Origin: Wurfbainia villosa
Taxonomy: Eukaryota; Streptophyta; Magnoliopsida; Zingiberales; Zingiberaceae
Reading direction: 5' to 3'
Assembly: GCA_025175895.1 (NCBI GenBank)
Contig: CM046005.1
Location: 62,706,325 to 62,770,324 of the forward strand
Length of the DNA stretch: 64,000 bases
Below the pieces are notes generated by a model that was not told the DNA's origin, did no database searches, and saw nothing but the letters and a program-made list of their open reading frames with translations. Positions 43,576-55,554 of this stretch are shown in pieces (positions within the stretch are counted from its first letter, which is position 1; every line of letters starts with the position of its first letter). The position numbers and the translations under genes were made by a program.

Positions 43576-46484
43576 ATGGCTTTCAACCCACTTGTTGTGA
43601 TATTAAAAGAAAATAAACTTACTGGAACAAATTATATTGATTGAAAAAGAAATTTGGATATTGTCTTAACTGTAGAGGAGTACAAATTTGTACTCTTCGA
43701 GGTCTGTCCTCCTAAGCCCATCACTGACTCAATGAAAAGGAGAAAGAAAGTTATAAGAAATGGATCAAGGCGGATGAGATGGCGCGTGTTACATTTGGCA
43801 TCTATGTCAAATGTCTTTGCAACATCGACATCGGCCATAGCGACTTATGACATGATGTTCAATCTCAAGGAACTTTTCGGACATTAGAGTAGGGCGGCTA
43901 GACAGGAGGCTATGAGGAACTTGATGATGACCACCATGATCGAGGGAACACCCGTCAGGGACCATGTTCTCAAGATGATGGCTCATCTGAATGAGATGGA
44001 AGTCCTCGGAGCTGAGATCGATGGGGAAACCCAGGTCGATATCATTCTCCAGTCTCTGCCTAGGAGTTTTGAGCAGTTCCGCCTCAACTACAACATGAAT
44101 AAGAGGTTGTATTCATTGGCAGAGCTTCTGACAGAACTCCAGGCGGCAGAGGGGCTTTTTCATCAAAGCGCTCAAGCCATGGTTGCTCAGAAGGTTTCTA
44201 CATCTAAACCGAAATGGAAGAAGAAGAAGAAGCAAGGTGGAGCAAAGAAAGTGGCAGTAGGACCTCAGGCAGGAGTGAAGAAGCCGAAAAGTAAGTGCTT
44301 CACTTGCAAGCAGACTGGACATTGGAAGGTGGACTGTCCTCGCCGAAAGAACACAGGTATATCTTCTTGTTTAGTTGTTGAAACATGTTTAGCGGTGTTA
44401 TCTACCAGTACTTGGTGTGTAGATACAGGAGCCACTGATCATGTCTGCAATACTTTGCAAGGGTTCCAGGAAACCCGACGACTAGCTGAGGGAGAGATTA
44501 CCATCTTCATGGGCAATGCTTCAAAGGTGGCGACTATTGCAGTGGGAGACGTTTATTTATCTTTTGATAGGAATAAAGTTTTGGTTTTGAGAAATTGTCT
44601 TTATGTACCTACTTTTAGAAAGAATCTAATTTCAGTTTCTAAATTGTTTCTGGATGGATATTCTGTTTCTTTTAATGACAAAGTTGTTATAAAAAGGAAT
44701 AGGGTGATTATCTGTTCTGGTACATTGGTTGGCAATTTGTATACTCTTGAACTGAAAACTCCCACGATGCATATAGAAGTGAATAACTCATCTTCTAAGT
44801 TTAATAAGAGAAAAGAACCTTCAAAAATGAACCAGACATATCTTTGGCACCTAAGACTTGGTCATATTAACCTGAGTAGAATTCAAAGGTTGATAGCTGA
44901 TGGACCTTTGGGTTCATTAGTGGTGGAGGATCTCCCAACCTGCGAGTCTTGCTTGGAAGGTAAGATGACCAAGAGGCCTTTTAAGGCTAAGGGGTATAGA
45001 GCCAAAGATGTATTGGAATTGGTTCATTCTGATTTGTGCGGTCCTATGTCTATCCAGGCTAGAGGTGGCTTTGAATACTTTGTCTCTTTTATAGACGATT
45101 ATTCAAGGTATGGATACATTTACTTGATGCGCCGCAAGTCTGAATGCTTTGACAGGTTCAAAGAATTCAAGGCTGATGTGGAGAACCGTCAAGGTAAAAG
45201 TATCAAGACACTACGATCTGATCGTGATGGCGAGTACCTCTTGGGAGAGTTTAGGAGTTACTTATCAGAGGCTGGGATTCAATCCCAATTGTCTGCACCT
45301 GGCACACCCCAGCAGAATGGTGTGGCGGAGCGAAGGAATAGGACTCTTATGGAGATGGTCAGATCGATGATGAGTTATTCTGAGTTACCTGATTCGTTCT
45401 GGGGGTTTGCTTTGGAAACGGCAGCACACATTCTGATCTTGGTTCCATCTAAGTCAGTACCCTCTACTCCCATAGAATTGTGGACTGGACGAAAGCCTAG
45501 TCTAAGACATATTCAGATTTGGGGTAGTCCAGCACATGTGCTGAAGGGAGATGCTGGTAAGTTGGAATCTCGTACAGAAGTACGCTTGTTTGTTGGCTAC
45601 CCTAAGGGAACGAAGAGTGGTTTGTTCTATAGTCCTAGAGATCAGAAGGTGATCGTGAGTACGAATGGCAGATTTCTAAAGGAGGACTATGTGATGAACC
45701 ACAAGCCCACGAGTAGGATTGTTCTTGAGGAGTTGATAGGGGAAGTCCCGACTTCAGTACCACCGGTATAAGAGGAAATACCACAAGTCACTGCACCGCG
45801 GGTCACTGAGCATACACGGGAGGCACCTCGTCGTAGTGGGAGGGTTGTTAGACAACCAGAGAGATTCATGTTCTTGGGAGAGTCTTCGGACTTAGTCCCT
45901 GGTAAACATGAACCTGATCCCTGGACATATGACGAGGCACTCCAAGATAGAGATGCGGTATCTTGGCAAAGAGCGATGAATTCAGAGATAGAATCTATGG
46001 ATTCTAATCATGTCTGGGAGCTAGTAGAACCACCCGATGGTGTGAAAGCCATTGGATGCAAGTGGATCTACAAGAGAAAGAGAGGAGTAGACGAGAAGGT
46101 TGAGACCTTCAAAGCTAGGCTTGTTGTGAAAGGGTATACTCAGAAAGAGGGTATCGATTATGAGGAGACCTTTTCGCCGGTAGCTATGCTTAAGTCTATC
46201 CGGATTCTCTTATATATTGTTGCTCATGAGGATTATGAGATTTGGCAGATGGATGTCAAGACAGCTTTCCTTAACGGAAGTCTTGAGAAAAACATCTATA
46301 TGAAGCAACCAGAGGGATTCATTGCAAAGGGCAAAGAGCATCTTGTGTGTAAGCTTAATCGGTCCATTTATGGATTGAAGCAAGCTTCTAGATCTTGGAA
46401 CATCCGCTTTGATGAGGTAATCCAGTCATATGGATTTATTTAAAGTCCGGATGAGCCTTGTGTATACAAGAGATGTGATGGAAA
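43576..46484 (+). pseudogene. gag-pol: G gag-protease-integrase-RT, first part
   Basis: Copia polyprotein from ATG 43576 (MAFNPLVVILKENKLTG). Gag has an out-of-frame patch at about 43735-43800 and stops near 43643 and at 43885. From 43912 it is open for 619 codons to TAA at 45769-45771: rest of gag, intact knuckle CFTCKQTGHWKVDC, intact protease site CVDTGATDHVC, GAG-pre-integrase (LWHLRLGHINL, CESC) and integrase (VHSDLCGPM, RSDRDGEY, PQQNGVAERRNRT). RT starts in the same frame (WTYDEALQDRDAVSW, CKWIYKRKRG, MDVKTAFLNGS, IYGLKQASRSWN), meets TAA at 46441-46443, and is cut by H at 46485, about 20 bp before the sequence that leads to YVDD. This is the best-preserved pol of the C/E/G group. Confidence 0.92.
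46480..46484. repeat. TSD of H (GGAAA)
   Basis: Perfect five-base duplication with 55550-55554. The uninterrupted reading is visible in C and E at the matching RT position. Confidence 0.93.
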
Positions 46485-47826
46485 TGTTGGATCGAAAGTG
46501 TCGCTAGAGGGGGGGGGGTGAATAGCGATACGATGTCGTTAAAAAACTTTTGCAATAAGTAAAAAGCAAGTAGAGAGTGCACAGCGGAAATATAAAGTAG
46601 ACAAGATATTTTTACGTGGTTCACAATCTTTCGATTGCTAATCCACGGCCCTAGTGATCCTTGATCACGTACGGAGGGCAATTCACTAAAACCACTCCTC
46701 CTCGTTGGAGGTAGGAGCAACGATTACAAAAAGAAATCAAGGCAAAGGGACACTCCCCCTTTCCTTGTTACGATTAAAGCACAAAGACAATTTAAAGAAG
46801 TAGAACTTAAATAAATATACCGACAACTCTTATAAGTAGAAGATGTAGCTTTCGTTGTCGGCGGCACTTCGTCGTAGCAAATGTGAGTAGTAGTAGCGGC
46901 GTTACGACGGCGTGTTGAGAGCTCTTGAATTCTTGTCATTTGCTTGGCTTGAACATGTCTATTTATGGATATTGATCTATGAATTTAGACATAGGTAGTG
47001 TCCAAGGTGAGGTTCTTATCCCCCAAGACTTGTTCATCCACATCCTTTGCGCCAACTCAAGGATGAGGTGTTTCATCCAACCACCTTGTGCCACCTCCAA
47101 CCTCCTTGTGCGCTAACTCAAGGATGAGGTGTTTCATCCAACCACCTTGTGCCACCTCCAACCTCCTTGGGCGCCAACTTGAGGATGAGGTGTTTCATCC
47201 AACCACCTTGTGCCACCTCCAACCTCCTTGGGCGCCAACTTGTTGGAGCCATTCAACTTGTGCCACATCATGGGAGCCAACCATCTTGTGCCAACTCACC
47301 TTATTTTGGGCGTCCACCACAAGGAAGCTTGGTGATGGTTTGGATGTCCACCTTGATGCCACATCACCCTTTGTACCAAAACACGAGTCAAGTCCAAATT
47401 CACCCCTTGAAATTGAGCTCTTCTCGAGGTTTGGAACTTGACTAGCAGTTGACGTAGTCAAAGGGTTTTGGGCTGATACAAGTTAGCTTAAAATATAAAA
47501 AGTGCGATGGTTCTAACCATCGATCTCGACCTAGACCTTCCATTGGAGGTATTGGGTCGGATCTACGCTAACGACCTTGCTTCGCTTTCACACGAGCTTA
47601 CCTTGTAGCCTCGCTTAGGTCTTCACCCAGTACCTCGGCTTCCTCCGAAGTCCCTCTGGCGTTGCCCGAGCCACCTCGGTTCCACCGGTGTGTCGCGAAC
47701 CTTCCGCTCAACTTTAGCATTTACGCACACTTGGTGAGCTCGTAAGATAACAAATATACCCTTAACTATTGAGCCTTTTGCCATAATCAAAATACCGGTT
47801 CGACTTTGGTGCCCACTGCACCAACA
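46485..47826 (-). repeat. H 3' LTR (left copy)
   Basis: 1,342 bp; plus strand TGTTGGATCGAAAGTG...CACTGCACCAACA. Poly-C box 46501-46526, TATA-like CATAAATAGA (minus) 46958-46967, three 61-bp units 47049-47240. ORF-like frames at 47088-47461 translate this array. Confidence 0.9.
47049..47240 (-). repeat. 61-bp array in H LTR
   Basis: Three tandem units starting GCGCCAACT(C/T)(A/G)AGGATGAGG; the same array is at 54778-54975 in the other LTR. It sits in U3, upstream of the TATA-like box on the minus strand. Confidence 0.85.
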
Positions 47827-48719
47827 ATCTCCCCCTTTTTGATTCATGGCAAACCGACACAAAAGTTAAGGAAAAATTAAGCATAACAGTAAGCTAGCAT
47901 AATGATTAAGCATGAATGAGCTAGCATAAAGATTAAATATGAATGAGCTAGCATAATGATTAAGTATGAATGAGCTAGCATAATGATTAAATATGAATGA
48001 GCTAGCATAATGATTAAGTATGAATGAGCTAGCATAAAGATTAAGCATGAGTGAGCTAGCATAAAGATTAAGCATGAGTGAGAAATATTATTGTTTCAAG
48101 TTCTCCTTTGAGGTAACCTCCCCTTGGCCAGAAGGTGAGTTCTTGAAAAATAATGTTTACTCCCCCTTAATAGTTGCTTAAGTAAACGGAATTACTTAAT
48201 ATAAAAGGTAATAATTTTGTTTACTTTCTTCCTTACTTTTGTGACTTTCTCCCCCTTTTGCCTTAACTCAAAAAGTTTGTAAATATATTTTAGGGTTTGT
48301 AAGTCCAAGCAAGTTCCCAATATAAATATATTTTTTTTTAAAATAATAATAAGCTTGAAAATATGTTCATCTAAAATGTACAACTCCGGTTGGACTTGAT
48401 TGATATAGAATGATCAATAAGTCTTGAAGGAGTTGATTAATTTTAAATAATTATACTCCATGGTTCATGTCGATGCATCAATCTACGTGCGGAACTGTGG
48501 AGTAAGGTCCTAACATCTCACGCCGCTCTCGTGGCTAAGTACACAAACACATTAGTCCTATGTGTTGTGAGATGTGTTGGCTCCTTAAATCTATAGGTAT
48601 ATGATTTCTAAGGTAAGACTTAGGCTAATTTCATAAAAAGAAGCAAAAGTAGAGTACATATATAGAAAAATTTAAATCCTACTCTATTACGCACATACCT
48701 AACTTTCGTCTTAATAAAC
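47827..48719 (-). other. H 3' noncoding region with 27-bp array
   Basis: Polypurine tract at the LTR edge (47827-47842), more tracts near 48163 and 48250. Tandem array at 47886-48080 of about seven 27-bp units (GAGCTAGCATAATGATTAAG plus TATGAAT). The 9-residue repeat frames on the minus strand come from that array. No gene. Confidence 0.8.
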
Positions 48720-51700
48720 TAAATTCGGCTTCGGGTAGTGGTTTGGTGAAGATGTCCGCTAGGTTTGATTTGGACTCAACATACTCTAGTTGTATAGTTC
48801 CATTAGTTACATGTTACCTAATGAAGTGGTGTTTAACTTCTATATGTTTTGTCCTAGAATGACATATTGGATTTTTAGTTAAGTTAATTGAACTAATGTT
48901 ATCTATGTAGGTTTTAATGTTGTTAAAGATTAAGCTAAAGTCTTGGAGAGTGTGCTTCATCCACAGAGCTGAGAGACACACTCACCCATCGCAAGCGTAT
49001 TCGGCCCGGTGGTAGATAAGGCAACGCAATGCCGCTTCCTATCGCACCAACTTACTAGACTCGGCCGAGGATTTGACAACAACCACTCGTGCTCTTTCTA
49101 TCGAGTTTACTACCGGCATAGTCGAGTCAGATGGCCGATTAGATTAAACTCGGTAGATCTAGGGTACCAAATACCTACGTTTAGCGTGCCCTTTAGATAT
49201 CTAAGGATACGCTTGACTAGGGTTAGGTGAGACTCCTTGGCACAGGTTTGTAACCTTGCGCACATACTTACCGCGAATAAAATGTCGGGTCGGCTCAGGA
49301 GACTTCCTATTGCGCTCCTATAGTATTTTAGGTCAACGGGTTTTCCTTCTACATCTTCGTTTATATTAACATTAGTTGCCATAGGTGTATTGATTATTTT
49401 AGCATCTTGCATTCCAAATCAATTTATTAAGTCCTTAGTATATTTTTGTTGATGTAAATATATTCCATCTTTAGTTTGTTTAATTTGTAAACCTAAGAAG
49501 AAACTTAACTCTCCCACTAAATTCATTTCAAATTCACTTTCCATAAGTGAGATGAATTCGCTTAGCGAGGATCGAGTTGGTAGTTCCAAAATTATATCAT
49601 CTACATAGATTTGGGCTATAAAGATTTCTTTTCCTACGGTTTTAACGAATAAGGTTGGGTCGACTAAACCTTGGTTGAATCCTTTGGACTTAAGATAGAT
49701 CGAAAGCCTTCGTACTCAAGCTCTTGGGGCTTGTTTGAGTCCATATAGGGCTTTCTTAAGTCTAAGGACATGGTCAGTTTATCTAGATTTCGAATCCGGG
49801 AGGTTGACTGACGTAAACTTCTTCCTTAATGTATCCATTCAAAAATGCTGACTTGACATCCATTTGAAACAATTTAAAACCTCGATGTGCAGCATATGCT
49901 AACAACATTCGGATGGACTCTAGTCTGGCTACGGGGGCGTAGGTCTCATCGTAATCTAAACCTTCGACTTGACTAAACCCTTTTGCGACTAACCTAGCTT
50001 TATTTCTAACTACTTCACCTTTATCATCAAGTTTATTTCGAAATACCCACCTTGTTCCAATAATTGATTTTTCTTTAGGTGGTGGTACTAATTCCGGACT
50101 TCATTTCTAGTGAATTGAGCTAGCTCTTCTTGCATAGCAATAATCCAGTCGGGATCAAGAAGTGCTTGTTCAATAGTTTTGAGTTCGATTTTGGAAATTA
50201 ACGAGATTTGACTAAGGTTTCGATATGAAGCTCTAGTTCGAACCCCTAAATTTGGATCACCTATAACTTGATTGATAGGATGATTTGTTTGAGTCTTAGT
50301 GTGACTCGGGTTAGGGTCATCTATCACTTGGTCGATAGGATGACTTGGGTGAGTTCTAGTTTGACTTGGGTTAGAGTCATCTATCACTTGGTCGATAGGA
50401 TGACTTGGGTTAGGACGAGATTCAAGTTCAAGATCAGTCGGGTTCGCTATAAGTTGATTTGCTAGTTGGTTTTGTTAAGGATTGAACGGGTTCGTGTCCT
50501 TCGAAAACTATATTAATGGTTTCTTCGACTCTAAGAGTGTCGTGATTGTATACCCTATAAGCTCTCTTGGTGGTTGAGTATCCTAGAAAGGTTCCAGAGA
50601 GGTTTTGGATTTGAATTTCCCTAGGTAATCCTTAGTGTTTAAGATATGTACCTTGCATCCAAATACCCTAAAGTACTTGATGTTCGGTATTTTATCGTGA
50701 TAAATCTCGTCTGAGGTCTTTTGGTGCCTCTTTACCATAAGGATCCTATTTTGGACATAGCAAGCCGTACTAACTACCTCTCTGAAAATCTATCGGGTAG
50801 GTTATACTCGTTTAACATTGTCCTAGCGGCTTCTTGTAGGGTTCTATTTTTCCGTTCGACTAACCCATTTTGTTGTGGGGTTCTAGGACATGAAAACTCA
50901 TGGTGGTATCCGTTTAGGTTACGTAAATCAGTAAACTGTGGTTTTTAATTCACCACCATGATCGCTTCTAAGTCTTTTAATCTTAAGGTTCTTTTGATTT
51001 TTGATTAACCTACAAAGATTGATTAGTTGGTCTAGGTATCATTTTTATGTTTGATAAACCTAACCCAAGTAAATCTAGAATAGTCTCAATTATGACTAAG
51101 CAAAATTGACTACCATTGAGTGACTTAGCTCCATGTGAATCAAATAGATCCATGTGTAGGAGCTCAAGAACACTTTTGGTTCGTTCTTGATTAGTTAATT
51201 GATGTTGTGTCCTAGATTGTTTACCTTGTTGACAAGCATTACATATTTTATTATCCAAGTTGTTTAGTTTAGGCAAACCTATAACTAGCCACTACTGACT
51301 CATCTTGTGGGCGAGTCTTGGGTGCAGTGTCAGAGTCTTGATTGCCATAACCAAGATTCCTCTTCTTGTGTCATAAGACACTTGGTTGAGGAGTTGGGTA
51401 AATTTATTGTGTAGATGTTGCTACTCCTAGTTCCTTTAAGTATTATTTTAGATGTTGCATTTATTTTGATTACGCATTCATTTTCTAGAAATATGACCTT
51501 ATAATTGTTATCACACAATTGGCTTACACTAAGTAAATTATATTGAAAGTTTTCTACTAATAAGACATTTTGAATTGTAAAGTTAGAGTTGAGCTCAATA
51601 TCACCTGATCCGATGATTTTGAGCTTGCAGTTATTTCCGAAGGCTACCGATCCTTGTCGTTTGAATCGTAACTGCGAAAATTTGAGTTGATCCCGGTCAT

Positions 51701-51731
51701 GTGTCGGGAGCAACCAACATCCAACATCCAT
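48720..51731 (-). pseudogene. pol: H pol remnants: protease, integrase, RT, RNase H
   Basis: Heavily frameshifted Sirevirus-type pol. Protease block at 51731-51330 (VAFGNNCKLKIIGSGDIEL, VLLVENFQYNLLSVSQLC); its active-site DSG is not intact. GAG-pre-integrase/integrase zinc part at 51276-51010 (KICNACQQGKQ, LLHMDLF). The integrase PQQNG...VERKNRTLQEAAR motif lies near 50815-50885 in another frame. RT N-terminus 50387-50088 (DPDWIIAMQEELAQF), RT core near 49760-49440 with YVDD at 49596-49607. The RT-RNase H connection is at 49412-49110 (GSLLSRPDILFAVSM, RYLKGT) and a degenerate RNase H ends near 48730. No part can make a functional enzyme. Confidence 0.85.
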
Positions 51732-52092
51732 TGATCCTACACATAAGGTAGTTGGATCGGATATTGGAATTACTAAAGGGTTGTTTGTAAGTTTTTAAAC
51801 CTAAATCATCTCACCAATATCTACATGATCAAAACATGTTATTCCTATGTGTTATTGTGAGATGACTATCAATTTTACTTGATTAATTTTAATGAATTTA
51901 AATTAACCAACATTAGGTTAGATTCGGATTTAGTCTAAGCTCATCAAGTAATCTTTTCAAGAGATTAGCTTCCAGGTCGTGGCGAGGCACAGAGGCCTTC
52001 TTTGATCGGAACAACGACCACTTCCTTAGACAAAGCTAATTTCAAGAAATTGATAACTCGACTTACTTGAGACTACGTCTTGGTCTAACTAG

Positions 52093-52200
52093 TTATTTTT
52101 GAAAAGAGGCTCCCGAGGCTCAATCTTTTCGTAGGATTTTAGTTGGTTTATTTTTGAAAAGAGGCTCCCGAGGCTCAATCTTTTCAGGATTTTAGTTGGT
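52093..52200 (-). repeat. Tandem duplication in H (55 bp)
   Basis: 52093-52147 is repeated at 52148-52200 with two bases missing. A2 has one copy (about 2582-2636), so the duplication arose in the H lineage. Confidence 0.85.
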
Positions 52201-53866
52201 TATGAGTCCTATCTAACCATTCTAAAAATAAAGGAAAAACTAAGCATGCAATTTCTAAGACTTAACAAAAATACATTTTGTATTTGCTCCCCTGGACCAT
52301 TGAATCGAGTGGGTCTATTCACATAGTGAATTTGGTCCTTGGGAACCCAATACATGTTAGATCCTAAAGTTGAAATCAAAGTGGTCTTAGGGACCCATGC
52401 TTGGACATTTTTCTTATGTTGGTTTACTATAGACATATATGACTTATTGGTTGTATTTGAGTTAAACCGAGTCCGCCTTGTTGTACGGCCCTTTGTGATC
52501 CAAGTAAGAGGTCAAGTCCCTTGGATCCCAAAGTGAACCTTTCCAACGTGTTCCTAAGGTCTTGACTTGTGTTTTCAAGCGAGTTCTCAACTTCAAGCTT
52601 TTCAGCAGTTGAGTCCTCCTCTTGAATACGAGTAGTCGAAGAGGTTAGGAGACCTCATGTTTGAGAAGGTTAACCTCCTCAATTAGGGTCTCGACCTTGG
52701 ACTCGGACTTAGCTAGTTTCTTATTTAAAAATTTAATTGCACCATACAAAGTATTAAGTAACGACCGACTTACCCTTAATGATTCTTTTGAACCGGATAC
52801 GGATCCGTGGCTTGTCTTGAATGGAAGCTCATCATCGGATTCGGACTCGGACTCTTCTTCGGTTTCGGAGTCGTGCTCGGTCGGCTTGGCCATTAGAGCT
52901 TGGATATCGTCTTCTTCCTCCGACAACTCCTCCCAAGTAGCGTTTAGCGCTTTCTTGGTCTTTGATCGTTATTCTTTAGCTTTGGGCACTCGGACTTGAT
53001 GTGACCGAACTGCACTCATAGCATCTAAAATTAGAAGTATTTGAATTAGGTTTAGGCTTACCTTGAGTTGTTGGTCGTTTTCGTCTCTTGATCATCTTCC
53101 GAACTAGATTGACTAGTTCGGATTCTATTTCGGAGTCTACTTCCGATTCGGACTCGTCTTCTTCCTTCGGGGGTGGCTTGCTTGCGGGCTTCTTCTTCTT
53201 GGAACCTGCAACTAACGCAATACTCTTCTCGGCCTGGACCACGTTAGTTTGCTCATGTAATTCAAGTTCCGAAAACAATTGTCTAACCTAATTTTAGAAA
53301 GGTCCTTGGAGACCTTGTAGGCATCGACCATGGATGCCCACAAGGTGGTCCTAGGAAGCGAGTTAAGAGAATACGATAAGGTCGCGATTCTCGACCTTTT
53401 GTCCGATGGCATGGAGTTGGTTGACGATGTCTTGGATACGAGCATGTAGTTGAGTTGCGGTCTCGTTTTCCTGCATTTTCAAGTTATACAATTTATTTAA
53501 AAGTAAATCTCTTTTACATACCTTCGTGTCGTCGGTGCCTTCGTGTAGTTCCACTAGCTTGGTCCATAAGTCCTTTGCACTAATGAAGGGGCCGACGCGG
53601 TTGAGCTCTTCCTTGGACAACCCACATTGCAAGATTTGAGTTGCCTTGGCATCGGCTTCTACTTGTTTTTTCATGGAATTTGACCATTGATCGTAACCCA
53701 AAGATTCACCATCTTCATTAATAGGAAGTGTGAAACCGGTTTGGATTACGATCCACATCTCGATTTGGGTTTTAAGAAAGCATTCCATCCGACCCTTCCA
53801 ATAACGAAAGTCATTACCGTTGTAAAACAGGGGTCGGGCGGTGCTAAACCCTTCGAGATGGGCCAT
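52201..53866 (-). pseudogene. gag: H gag (several frameshifts)
   Basis: Same gag as A2, starting ATG 53866 (MAHLEGFSTARPLFYNG). Open to 53363 (GNDFRYWKGRMECFL, ILQCGLSKEELNRVGPF, LWTKLVELHEGT), then in changing frames 53445-53212, 53278-52976 and 52926-52645, and a tail at 52436-52209 with WVPK repeats. The zinc knuckle is traceable near 52980-53020: CYEC in one frame and FGHIKSEC in the next, separated by an indel, so H once had the knuckle that A2 lacks. An acidic segment SESESDDEL and a coiled coil follow. Confidence 0.85.
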
Positions 53867-54222
53867 TTAAAAACAAGAAGAAGAACTACGAAAAGAATCT
53901 TTCAAAACACACGAAAGAATATTCCAAGACTTTCGTCTTGGATTAGTAATCTTGAAGTAAAAAGATATATAAAATGTAACTTGCAAAGAGAAATAAACAA
54001 TCAAATGCGAATGTCGTTGAAGTTCCGGAGGACAACCTTACTCGGGATCTAACCCGAAGGACAACCTTATCCGGATCCTAAAGCCTCTAATGCAATTCTA
54101 TATGTAGGAGAAGATAAGCAAGTGAAATAATTATACGAAAACAGAAATAAATAAATAAAAAATCTGTGAAAAAAAGAAAAACAAAGCTAGATTGGTGGTT
54201 TCACCGAATCTTAGCGCCCCCG

Positions 54223-54234
54223 GCTCTGATACCA
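54223..54234 (-). other. H primer-binding site
   Basis: The minus strand reads TGGTATCAGAGC two bases inside the 5' LTR. Confidence 0.93.
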
Positions 54235-54236
54235 AT

Positions 54237-55549
54237 TGTTGGATCGAAAGTGTCGCTAGAGGGGGGGGGGTGAATAGCGATACGATGTCGTTAAAAACTT
54301 TTGCAATAAGTAAAAAGCAAGTAGAGAGTGCACAGTGAAATATAAAGTAGACAAGATATTTTTACGTGGTTCACAATCTTTCGATTGCTAATCCACGGCC
54401 CTAGTGATCCTTGATCACGTACGGAGGGCAATTCACTAAAACCACTCCTCCTCGTTGGAGGTAGGAGCAACGATTACAAAAGAAATCAAGGCAAAGGACA
54501 CTCCCCTTTCCTTGTTACGATTAAAGCACAAAGACAATTTAAAGAAGTAGAACTTAAATAAATATACCGACAACTCTTATAAGTAGAAGATGTAGCGTTG
54601 TCGGGCACTTCGTCGTAGCAAATGTGAGTAGTAGCGGCGCCACGTTAAGCTCTTGAATTCTTGTCATTTGCTTGGCTTGAACATGTCTATTTATGGATAT
54701 TGATCTATGAATTTAGACATAGGTAGTGTCCAAGGTGAGGTTCTTATCCCCAAGACTTGTTCATCCACATCCTTTGCTAACTCAAGGATGAGGTGTTTCA
54801 TCCAACCACCTTGTGCCACCTCCAACCTCCTTGTGCGCTAACTCAAGGATGAGGTGTTTCATCCAACCACCTTGTGCCACCTCCAACCTCCTTGGCGCCA
54901 ACTTGAGGATGAGGTGTTTCATCCAACCACCTTGTGCCACCTCCAACCTCCTTGGCGCCAACTTGTTGGAGCCATTCAACTGTGCCACATCATGGGAGCC
55001 AACCATCTTGTGCCAACTCACCTTATTTTGGGCGTCCACCACAAGGAAGCTTGGTGATGGTTTGGATGTCCACCTTGATGCCACATCACCCTTTGTACCA
55101 AAACACGAGTCAAGTCCAAATTCACCCCTTGAAATTCGAGCTCTTCTCGAGGTCGAACTTGACTAGCAGTTGATCAGTAGTCAAAGGGTTTTGACTGCAT
55201 AAGTTAGCTTAAAATATAAAGTACGATGGTTCTAACCATCTGATCTCGACCTAGACCTTCCATTGGAGGTATTGGGTCGGATCTACGCTTAACGACCTTG
55301 CTTCGCTTTCACACGAGCTTACCTTGTAGCCTCGCTTCCGGTCTTCACCCGAGTACCTCGGCTTCCTCCGAAGTCCCTCTGGCGTTGCCCGACCACCTCG
55401 GTTCCCACCGGGTGTCGCAGACCTTCCGCTCAACTTTAGCATTTCTGCACACTTAATTGAGCTCGTAAGATAACAAATATACCCTTAACTATTGAGCCTT
55501 TTGCCATAATCAAAATACCGGTTCGACTTTGGTGCCCACTGCACCAACA
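54237..55549 (-). repeat. H 5' LTR (right copy)
   Basis: 1,313 bp. Poly-C box 54255-54278, TATA-like box (minus) 54686-54695, 61-bp array 54778-54975. About 30 bp shorter than the other LTR through many one- to four-base indels spread along it. Confidence 0.9.
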
Positions 55550-55554
55550 GGAAA

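Larger units (their letters stand above)
46485..55549 (-). mobile_element. Element H: Sirevirus-like retrotransposon with broken pol
   Basis: 9,065 bp, perfect TSD GGAAA (46480-46484 and 55550-55554), inserted in G's RT gene. Minus-strand order: 5' LTR 55549-54237, primer-binding site 54234-54223, gag 53866 to about 52209, protease, integrase, RT and RNase H remnants (51731 to about 48720), long 3' noncoding region, 3' LTR 47826-46485. Same family as A2 but retaining pol, so it shows what A2 lost. Indels are unusually frequent. Confidence 0.93.

Noticed and set aside
47866..48075. Repeat protein with LNHYASSFI units on the minus strand
   Set aside because: Product of the 27-bp tandem array in H's noncoding region; no start context, not conserved in A2.
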